This document shows positions 1-5,840 of a stretch of DNA of 46,746 bases, in pieces. Below the pieces are notes generated by a model. That model was not told where the DNA came from and ran no database searches. It saw nothing but the letters and a program-made list of their open reading frames with translations. The stretch covers positions 1-46,746 of the forward strand of contig JADGPJ010000013.1 in assembly GCA_017882505.1 (NCBI GenBank), written 5' to 3'. This DNA is from Solirubrobacterales bacterium. GTDB taxonomy: Bacteria; Actinomycetota; Thermoleophilia; Solirubrobacterales; 70-9. A program made the position numbers and the translations under genes. How positions within the stretch are numbered: position 1 is the stretch's first letter; each line of letters opens with the position of its first letter.

Positions 1-97
1 CCCCAACCCCTCCCCACGAAAGCTCCACCCGCGCTCCCAAGGTAGGCAGCTTCCGTGGAGCGGAAATGCTTCCAAGGGACGGGAGCTTCCGTGGAGG

Positions 98-238
98 GAT
101 CAGGTGCCCCTCTCCCGGAAGCTCAAGTTCCAACGCCCCGAGCCCCGGAAAGCGACTCAGCTGCGCGACGGCTTTTGGGAGAGGGGCACCTGATCCCCGC
201 CGCGCCAGCTGCGCCACGATCTCCGGGAGAGGGGCACC
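98..238. repeat. Palindromic repeat with one arm able to pair with two partners
   Basis: A perfect 19-bp inverted repeat joins 98-116 with 177-195 (GATCAGGTGCCCCTCTCCC and its complement). A third copy of the arm lies at 223-238 in the same orientation as the second, so 104-118 can pair with 177-191 or 223-237. The stretches 159-190 and 207-238 are imperfect direct repeats sharing AGCTGCGC and GGGAGAGGGGCACC. A 13-bp direct repeat (AGCTTCCGTGGAG) also occurs at 48-60 and 84-96. No gene is visible in 1-296. Function is unknown; a REP-like or MITE-like element or a terminator is possible. Confidence 0.75.
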
Positions 239-296
239 CGGCCCTTCCTTGAGACCTCATCCCTTGTAAACCGGCCCGACTGATAGAAATCCGGCT

Positions 297-413
297 GTGG
301 ATCGCGAGACCGCACGCAAGAACATGACCGCGGGCCTGATCGCCGGTGGCTTCGCCGCCGCGATCTTCGCCGTCTCCTTCGTCGCCGCCTTCCTCTACAT
401 CGCTCAATCGTGA
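297..413 (+). CDS. Single-TM small protein, possible oxidase accessory subunit
   Basis: A 38-residue frame starts with GTG at 297; a shorter version would start at ATG 324 and give 29 residues. Residues about 11-36 form one hydrophobic helix rich in Gly, Ala and Phe, after a short charged N-terminus (VDRETARKN). The stop overlaps the GTG start of the next gene (GTGA), so the two are probably translationally coupled. Tiny one-helix proteins beside actinobacterial cytochrome c oxidase genes are often structural subunits. That role is inferred here from the neighbouring subunit-IV-like gene and the cta genes downstream; the protein itself has no diagnostic motif. Confidence 0.55.
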   Translation: MDRETARKNMTAGLIAGGFAAAIFAVSFVAAFLYIAQS

Positions 414-703
414 GCGAGCACCGACACATCCCAGAGCCCGGCGAGATGGTCTACACGCCGAGTCCCTCCTGGGGGCCGGCCTTCTTCGCGATCGGCGCCC
501 TCGGCCTGGTCTGCGGCATCTACGCGGCCGGCTTCATCTTCGCGCCCTTCATCTACGCGATCATCGGCGCGATCTTCGCCCTCGCCGCCTTCCGCAACCT
601 GATCCGCGGCGCCATCCGCGAATACTTCCGCCTGCCGCGCAAACAGCACGTGCGCGGCGCGCCGCTGCCGATCGAAACGATCTCGGCTCCTCCCAAGCGC
701 TAG
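410..703 (+). CDS. Two-TM protein, cytochrome c oxidase subunit IV-like
   Basis: This 97-residue protein starts at GTG 410, overlapping the preceding stop by four bases. It has a short polar N-terminus (SEHRHIPEPGEMVYTP), two adjacent membrane helices at about residues 21-43 and 44-62, and a basic C-terminal tail (RNLIRGAIREYFRLPRKQ). Size, topology and proximity to cytochrome c, ctaA and ctaCDE fit an actinobacterial aa3 oxidase subunit IV (CtaF-like), which packs against subunits I and III. Sequence identity to known CtaF cannot be asserted by eye, so the call rests mostly on context. Confidence 0.5.
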   Translation: MSEHRHIPEPGEMVYTPSPSWGPAFFAIGALGLVCGIYAAGFIFAPFIYAIIGAIFALAAFRNLIRGAIREYFRLPRKQHVRGAPLPIETISAPPKR

Positions 704-775
704 CGGGTTGGGGTGGGGACGCGGGACCACCCGCCCCGTCCCTCAGCAGCCAGGGACAAGAGGCTGTGGCGAAAC

Positions 776-1177
776 TCACCCCGGAGTCATTCCGGACGTC
801 GCCCCGTCCGAGGTCCAGACGCGAACGATGTCCCGCATCGAGAGGACGCCGACCGCGTTGGCTGCGTCGAAGACGACGAGGTGACGGACGCCACGCCGAG
901 ACATCTCGGCGGCGGCCCGCTCGAGGCTCCAGTCGGGGGCGGCGGCGATCACGCGCTCGCTCATGTGGTCGGCGACGAGCTCGACGTCCGGGTCCTGTCC
1001 GGCGCCGACTGAGATCAGCAGGTCGCGCTCGGTGACGATCCCCGGCGTCGGCGACTCCGCGTCGCTGACCAGCGCCGCCCCGGTCCCCTTCTCGACCATC
1101 TTCGCCGCGGCCTCGCGAAGGGTGTGCGAAGGGCCAACGGTCAGCGATACCTCCGACATCCCGTCCCTCACCTGCAT
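776..1177 (-). CDS. Tandem CBS-domain protein
   Basis: This 133-residue protein is essentially two CBS motifs, at about residues 8-60 and 73-128. The typical ends are visible: GIVTERDLL in the first and VGVLSMRDIV in the second. CBS pairs bind adenosyl ligands such as AMP, ATP or SAM and usually act as sensors for a partner. The ATG at 1177 is preceded six bases upstream by AGGAGG; an in-frame ATG at 1198 lacks such a site. It is transcribed divergently from the cytochrome c gene and stands alone. A second, longer CBS protein lies at 19827-20291. The partner is unknown. Confidence 0.85.
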   Translation of the reverse strand: MQVRDGMSEVSLTVGPSHTLREAAAKMVEKGTGAALVSDAESPTPGIVTERDLLISVGAGQDPDVELVADHMSERVIAAAPDWSLERAAAEMSRRGVRHLVVFDAANAVGVLSMRDIVRVWTSDGATSGMTPG

Positions 1178-1300
1178 CGTCGTCCTCCTCTGGCGCATTT
1201 CAAAGATAGTGCGAATCGCCTCAAGACTACCCCAATCGCCGCCTGCGCCGAACGCTTTCGGGGGGCGCCGACATATAGACTCCCGCCCGCCTTCCGCCGT

Positions 1301-2053
1301 ATGCCAAGCCCTTCGAAACTCATCCGCCCGCTGCTCGTCCTCGCCGCCCTGGCGGCCACCGTCGTGGCCGCGTCCGGCTGCGGGACCACCAGCGCCGACA
1401 CGGCCCGTGGACGCACCCTCTTCGTTCAGAAGTGCGGCGTCTGCCACACCCTCGCCCAGGCGGGAACGACGGCTCAGATCGGACCCAACCTCGACGATGC
1501 CTTCGCCGCGGCCCGCGAAAGCGGCCAGAACGGCGACACGATCGAAGGGGTCGTCAAGGCCCAGGTGGGGAGCCCGCGGCCCGAAAACGGCAATCCGGCC
1601 GTCTCGATGCCACGCGACATCGTCTCCGGCCAGGACCTCGAGGACGTCGCCGCCTACGTCGGCTCGATCGCCGGTGTGCCCGGCGCGGCGCCGCCGGAAG
1701 TCGAAGGCGGCCCCGGCGCTCAGGTCTTCGCCAACAACGGCTGCGGCGGCTGTCACACCCTCGCCGCCGCGGGATCGGGAGGCGTCACCGGCCCGAACCT
1801 GAATGAATTCCTCGCCCCCGATGACAACGCCGCCGGGATCGAAGAAATGGTCAAGGACCCCAACGCCGAGATCGCGGAAGGCTACCCGGCGAACGTGATG
1901 CCGCAGAACTACGCCCAGACGATCTCCCAGAAAGAAATCGAACAGCTCGTCCAGTTCCTGATCGAAACCACGCCCGCCGGGGGAGAAGAAAAGGCGAAGG
2001 CCGGGGGGAGTCCCGGCGGTGAGGAACACGACATAGGCGGCCCTTCCCACTGA
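1301..2053 (+). CDS. Diheme cytochrome c lipoprotein
   Basis: This 250-residue protein begins with a lipoprotein signal (hydrophobic residues 9-26, lipobox ending at Cys27). Two cytochrome c domains follow, each with a CxxCH heme site: CGVCH at 45-49 and CGGCH at 148-152. Probable axial methionines are Met103 (VSMPRD) and Met200 (NVMPQN). The two domains look like a duplication. Anchored outside the membrane, it would pass electrons to the aa3 oxidase encoded nearby, or receive them from a bc1-type complex. The C-terminal 25 residues are Gly/Glu-rich and disordered. A TATAGA hexamer at 1274-1279 is a possible -10 element. The ctaA gene follows after 20 bases. Confidence 0.9.
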   Translation: MPSPSKLIRPLLVLAALAATVVAASGCGTTSADTARGRTLFVQKCGVCHTLAQAGTTAQIGPNLDDAFAAARESGQNGDTIEGVVKAQVGSPRPENGNPAVSMPRDIVSGQDLEDVAAYVGSIAGVPGAAPPEVEGGPGAQVFANNGCGGCHTLAAAGSGGVTGPNLNEFLAPDDNAAGIEEMVKDPNAEIAEGYPANVMPQNYAQTISQKEIEQLVQFLIETTPAGGEEKAKAGGSPGGEEHDIGGPSH

Positions 2054-2073
2054 ACAGCGGCCGTGCGGCCGCT

Positions 2074-3063
2074 GTGATGATGTTCGCGACGATGCGGGAC
2101 CGCCTCCAAAACCGCTTCGAGATATCTCCGGCGCGATATGCCCAGGTGACGGCGGTCGCCCTCGGCGCCCTGGCGCTGATCGTCCTCACCGGTGCCGGCG
2201 TGCGCCTGAGCGGTTCCGGGCTCGGCTGTCCCGATTGGCCCAAGTGCTACGGCGGCGCCACGCCGCCGCTGGAATCGCACGCGATCATCGAGTACGGCAA
2301 TCGGCTGCTGACCGGCTTCGTCGGCTTCGCCGTGATCGCCGCCGCCGGCCTCTCCTTCTTCCGCCGCCCCTACCGCTGGCACCTGGCCCTGTTCGGCGGC
2401 CTGCTGCCGATCGGCGTGATCGGCCAGGCGATCCTCGGCGCCCTGGTGGTCAAGTACCACCTCGCCCCGGGGCTGGTGATGCTCCACTTCATCCTCTCGA
2501 TGATGCTGCTCGACGCGGCCTTCGCGCTCGCCTGGTGCTCGCGCTACGAGCCCTGGGAGCGCCGCAAGTCCAGCGACCGGCTCGGCGTCTGGTCGGTGCG
2601 GGCGCTGATCCCGCTCGGCCAGCTGACGATCGCCGCCGGGACCGTCGCCACCGCCTCCGGACCCCACGCCGGCGCCCACGCCGGGCAGCTCGTCCACCGC
2701 TTCACCTTCGAGGGCAGCAAGACCCTGGAATGGGTGGTCCAGCGCCATGCGGTGCTCGCGACCGTCTACGGTCTCGCCGCGATCGGCGTCTGGCTCCTTC
2801 TCCGCCGCCCAGGAGGCGACAGGCGGGCCGTCAAGCCCCTGACCGTCGTCCTGGGCCTCCTCGCCCTCCAGGGGGCCGTAGGGGGACTCCAGTGGTGGCT
2901 CGAACTGCCTACGGAGATCGTCTGGGTCCATGTCGGGCTCGCGACCTGCAACTGGCTGGCGATGCTGTGGGCGGTCGCCGCCGCCGGCCGGCTGGAGCCA
3001 CGGGGGGAGTCGGCCGGGGCCGACGACGAGCAGGTGCAGGCGCCGGCCGGCGCCGCTGCTTAG
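2074..3063 (+). CDS. ctaA: Heme A synthase (CtaA/COX15)
   Basis: This 329-residue polytopic protein belongs to the COX15/CtaA family, which oxidises the C8 methyl of heme O to the formyl group of heme A for cytochrome aa3. The family signature after the first helix is clear (TGAGVRLSGSGLGCPDWPKC, about residues 40-59), including a conserved Cys pair. About eight membrane segments and conserved histidines, such as the one in VMLHFILSMM, follow. Several starts are possible (ATG at 2074, 2077 and 2092). The next gene begins directly after the stop. A ctaB gene (heme O synthase) is not visible in the window. Confidence 0.93.
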   Translation: MMMFATMRDRLQNRFEISPARYAQVTAVALGALALIVLTGAGVRLSGSGLGCPDWPKCYGGATPPLESHAIIEYGNRLLTGFVGFAVIAAAGLSFFRRPYRWHLALFGGLLPIGVIGQAILGALVVKYHLAPGLVMLHFILSMMLLDAAFALAWCSRYEPWERRKSSDRLGVWSVRALIPLGQLTIAAGTVATASGPHAGAHAGQLVHRFTFEGSKTLEWVVQRHAVLATVYGLAAIGVWLLLRRPGGDRRAVKPLTVVLGLLALQGAVGGLQWWLELPTEIVWVHVGLATCNWLAMLWAVAAAGRLEPRGESAGADDEQVQAPAGAAA

Positions 3064-3834
3064 GTGCTCCCGTTCTGGCTCTCGATCGGGACTCTCAGCC
3101 TGGTTCAGGCCGCCCTCGTGGCGGCGCCCCGGGCCGCCACGCTGCCGCTCCTCGATCGCCTTCGGAGCCGTTGGTGGGCCCTGATCCCGCCGCTCTCGAT
3201 CGCGCTGGTGATCGGAGCGATCGCGATCGACTCGGCGACCGCCCACGCACTCACGTATCTGGCCCTGGTCGCGGTGCCGCCGCTGGCGGCGGTGGCGCTG
3301 GCCTGGATCGTCCGTGGGGGCCGGCCGGCGCTGGCGCTGCTCGTCGTTCCACTCTTCGCCCTCGCCTGGGCCGCCAGGGGCTCGCTGAGCGGCCAGACGG
3401 CGGCACTGGCCCTCTCCGCCCTCGCCTGCATCAGCCTCGGCTGGCTCCTGGTCTGCGTCGTGCCGGGGCGCTGGCTGAAGCTGGGGATCTACGCGATGGC
3501 CGCGATCGACACCTACCTGGTCGCCTCCGACCTGCTGCAGGGGCCCAACGCGGTCCTGAACGTGGCCTCTCCGGGCGGCCTGCCGCGGTTGCAGTCCGTC
3601 TCCTTCGGCACCGCGGTGATGGGCTTCGGCGACCTCTTCATCGCCGCCACCCTCGGCGCCCTGCTGGCCCGCGACCGCCGGCTGCAGCTGACCGGCGCCG
3701 CCCTCGCGGCCACGATCTGCATCGGCTTCGACCTGCTCTTCTTCGCCGTCAACGAGCTCCCGGCGACGCTCCCGATCGCAGTGACGCTGGCGGCGCTGGA
3801 GCTCTGGGCGCGACGCGGCGTCAGTTCTGACTGA
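3064..3834 (+). CDS. Polytopic protein with GxGD intramembrane aspartyl protease hallmarks
   Basis: This 256-residue protein starts at GTG 3064 immediately after the ctaA stop. It is almost entirely membrane-embedded, with eight or nine predicted helices. Three features recall presenilin/signal peptide peptidase proteases. An Asp in helix six lies in AIDTYLV (Asp149), comparable to the YDxFWV pattern. Helix seven carries GFGD (187-190). The last helices carry PATLP (233-237), near the PAL motif position. The two aspartates are about 41 residues apart. Overall similarity to known A22 peptidases is not demonstrated, so a conserved membrane protein tied to oxidase assembly remains possible. Its 3' end overlaps the convergent pseudogene by 14 bases. 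Confidence 0.45.
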   Translation: MLPFWLSIGTLSLVQAALVAAPRAATLPLLDRLRSRWWALIPPLSIALVIGAIAIDSATAHALTYLALVAVPPLAAVALAWIVRGGRPALALLVVPLFALAWAARGSLSGQTAALALSALACISLGWLLVCVVPGRWLKLGIYAMAAIDTYLVASDLLQGPNAVLNVASPGGLPRLQSVSFGTAVMGFGDLFIAATLGALLARDRRLQLTGAALAATICIGFDLLFFAVNELPATLPIAVTLAALELWARRGVSSD

Positions 3835-4107
3835 TGATGGCTACCACGAGGACGGCGACCATCGCGGCAGTCATGCCAACCACGGCGCATATGAGCGAGT
3901 ACTGGAGCGTGTCGAAGCGACGTTCCATCATCGCCTGCATGGATTCGATTCGAACGTCGACACGACCCGAGCCTCTGCTTGATCGAACCTTCGGCCTACC
4001 TCGTCGAAGCGCCTGTCGACCTGCTCGAAGCGCCTATCGACCTGCTCGAAGCGCCTATCCAATTGGCCGAAGCGTTCGTCGATCCGGTCGAAGCGTTCGC
4101 CAACTCT
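3821..4107 (-). pseudogene. Frameshifted coiled-coil protein with C-terminal membrane anchor
   Basis: Reading from 4107 downward, one frame encodes heptads of the form ERFDRIDERF, then RRFEQVD repeated, ending in QAEARV. The matching C-terminal part (RIESMQAMMERRFDTLQYS plus a membrane helix and SQN stop at 3821-3823) lies in another frame. Removing two bases (GT) in the GTCGTGTCGAC stretch near 3955-3965 would rejoin them. No ATG, GTG or good RBS starts the coiled-coil part; its frame continues directly after the TGA of the upstream 61-residue gene. The intact 3' part from ATG 3940 would give only 39 residues. A sequencing error rather than true decay cannot be excluded. Confidence 0.6.
4016..4057. 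repeat. Two tandem 21-bp repeats encoding RRFEQVD heptads
   Basis: Two identical 21-bp units occupy 4016-4036 and 4037-4057, with degenerate copies on both sides. On the minus strand each unit encodes one heptad of the coiled coil in the frameshifted gene. Such repeats are prone to slippage. Confidence 0.85.
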
Positions 4108-4293
4108 TCAGCGGCTTCTCCGCCGCCAGTCCCTGACCCAGCGATACCCATGGACGCACGCCGCAATCACCAGCACCAGCCCCCACAACGCCCCGACCAG
4201 CGGCCGCGTCAGCAACGTCAACGCGATCACCGAGGCCCCCGCCACCCCGACGATCAAAACCCAGCGAAAAACGGCGTCCTCAGAGATCTTCAT
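4108..4293 (-). CDS. Small two-TM membrane protein
   Basis: This 61-residue protein starts at ATG 4293. After a polar start (MKISEDAVFR) it has two hydrophobic segments, about residues 9-28 and 31-51, then a strongly basic tail (RWVRDWRRRSR) that would be cytoplasmic. The stop is directly followed, in the same frame, by the coiled-coil pseudogene, so the two may once have been one longer gene or an operon. No recognised family. It lies downstream of ctaE with a 48-bp gap, on the same strand. Confidence 0.5.
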   Translation of the reverse strand: MKISEDAVFRWVLIVGVAGASVIALTLLTRPLVGALWGLVLVIAACVHGYRWVRDWRRRSR

Positions 4294-4341
4294 CTCAACT
4301 CATTCTGCTCGAAGTGACGCCCGCACCCCGGACGGGCGCGC

Positions 4342-4965
4342 CTAAAGGATGTACACCGTCACGTAGACGATGATCCACATAACGTCGACAAAATGCCAAT
4401 AGATACCCGGCACCTCGACGCCGAGGTGGTCCTCCGCCTTGGGCCCGAAGTGGCCGCGGAAGGCGCGGATCGTGGCGAAGCTGAGCAGCATCAGGCCGAC
4501 GAAGACGTGGGCTCCGTGGAGGCCGGTGAGGCAGTAGAAGATCGAGCCGAAGGAGAGGTCGCGGGCGCTGAATCCGAGGTGCACGTACTCGTTGATCTGA
4601 ATGAAGAGGAAGGTCGCGCCGAGCATCCAGGTCAACAGCAGGCCCAGTTTCATTCCCTCGCGGTTGCCGCGGCGGATCGACTCCAGCGCGTAATGGACCG
4701 TGAAGCTGGAAGAGACCAGGATCGCGGTGTTGACGCCGGCGACCGGGACCGGGAGTTCGTAGGGGTGCGGCGGCCAGGCGGCCGGGGAGACGACGACCCG
4801 AAGGAAGAAGTAGGAGGCGAAGAAGGCACCGAACAGCATCACCTCGGAGACGATGAAGAGCAGGATCCCGAGCGTCTGTTTGTCGATCCGGGAGCTCTGA
4901 TTGGCCTCCGGCGGGCCGTGATGCTCCTCGGCGTGGTGTCCGAGGGCTACCGTCGCGCTCTCCAT
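4342..4965 (-). CDS. ctaE: Cytochrome c oxidase subunit III
   Basis: This 207-residue protein matches actinobacterial CtaE, which has five helices rather than seven. Helix one carries LLFIVSEVMLFGAFFASYFF, a later helix carries GLHGAHVFVG, and the C-terminus carries the signature YWHFVDVMWIIVYVTVYIL. Subunit III stabilises subunit I and the proton uptake path in the aa3 complex. The N-terminus has a His/Glu-rich stretch (GHHAEEHHGPPEA). Its ATG overlaps the stop of the upstream Usp-like gene (TGATG), implying coupled translation within ctaC-ctaD-Usp-ctaE. Confidence 0.95.
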   Translation of the reverse strand: MESATVALGHHAEEHHGPPEANQSSRIDKQTLGILLFIVSEVMLFGAFFASYFFLRVVVSPAAWPPHPYELPVPVAGVNTAILVSSSFTVHYALESIRRGNREGMKLGLLLTWMLGATFLFIQINEYVHLGFSARDLSFGSIFYCLTGLHGAHVFVGLMLLSFATIRAFRGHFGPKAEDHLGVEVPGIYWHFVDVMWIIVYVTVYIL

Positions 4966-5840
4966 CAGGAAGCCCCTCTCTCGGCGACGGCGGCCGCGAC
5001 CGCGGCGGCGGGCCGGCCGACCTCGATGTGCTCGACCTGCTTCTCGGTGATCTCGCGGACACGGCCGATCAGATCGTCCTCGAGCCAGCGCGAGCTCTCG
5101 CCGGCGAAGGTCGAGATCAGGATCTCGTCGATCCGGTAGTGCTCGATCGCGTTCTTGACCGCATGGAAGGGATCGGGGCTCATCGGCTGCCCGGTGGCGT
5201 CGACTTCGGAGCGGTAGAGCTCGGCCAGCGTGGAGGCTAGGTCGCCGACGATCTCGGCCTCGCTGACGTCATCGGTTCGCGGGCAGACGATCGTGTAACG
5301 GTGCGGGGAGGCTGCGCTGCGCTCCTTGAGCCGGTTGATCAGGTCGGGAGCGGCTACGGTCTTGGTGGCGACGACGAGAGTGTGGATCAGGTCCCACCGA
5401 ATCGCGTCGTCTTCGATCCGGACCGGGATGTGGGTCAGCTTCGCCTCCGGTTCGATCCGGTTTCGGACCCACTCGACCAGGTCCTTGCGGGTGAGGCCGA
5501 AGCGGGAGTCGACAAGGCAGGAGAGCAGAACCTCGCCCGGCTGGTGGGCCCGGACCGCGTCGTCGAGCCCCAGCGCAGGCTCGGGATCCATCACCTCGCC
5601 GACCGAGTCGATACCGAACTCCGCCAGTACCGCCATCGTCACCTCGACCCGGGCGCGAGCGGCCTCGCGCAGTTCGCCGGCGTCGATCAGCTGCCCGACC
5701 GAAGGCTGGTTCTGGGGCGCCGCGACGACGACATTCGAAACCGTGTCCTGGCGCTCGCGCACCGCCTGCAAGAGCTTGCGACCGCCGGCGACCTCGTTGA
5801 GGAAGACCAGCAGCGGCCGGCCCGGCTCGACCTCGCTCAC
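4965..5840 (-). CDS. Tandem universal-stress-like protein inside the oxidase operon
   Basis: This 291-residue soluble protein starts at GTG 5840, overlapping the ctaD stop (GTGA); its stop overlaps the ctaE start. Two similar alpha/beta halves are visible. The first covers about residues 9-155 (LLVFLNEVAGGRKLLQ ... KLTHIPV) and the second about 170-280 (HTLVVATKTVAAPDLI ... VEHIEV), each with the strand-helix pattern and late hydrophobic strand of UspA folds (EVLLSCLV; EILISTFAG). A clear GxxGxxG ATP motif is not evident. Its position between ctaD and ctaE and the double overlap suggest a role linked to oxidase synthesis or regulation; no function is established. Confidence 0.7.
   Translation of the reverse strand: MSEVEPGRPLLVFLNEVAGGRKLLQAVRERQDTVSNVVVAAPQNQPSVGQLIDAGELREAARARVEVTMAVLAEFGIDSVGEVMDPEPALGLDDAVRAHQPGEVLLSCLVDSRFGLTRKDLVEWVRNRIEPEAKLTHIPVRIEDDAIRWDLIHTLVVATKTVAAPDLINRLKERSAASPHRYTIVCPRTDDVSEAEIVGDLASTLAELYRSEVDATGQPMSPDPFHAVKNAIEHYRIDEILISTFAGESSRWLEDDLIGRVREITEKQVEHIEVGRPAAAVAAAVAERGAS

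Noticed and set aside
2235-3830. A plus-strand open frame of 531 codons spanning ctaA and the following gene
   Set aside because: It is an Arg/Pro-rich out-of-frame reading of two well supported membrane protein genes.
3834-4317. Plus-strand frames with RSAYRPARSAY or LLEAPIDLLEAP repeats
   Set aside because: The repetition comes from the 21-bp repeats whose meaningful reading is the minus-strand coiled coil; no start signal or domain supports the plus strand.
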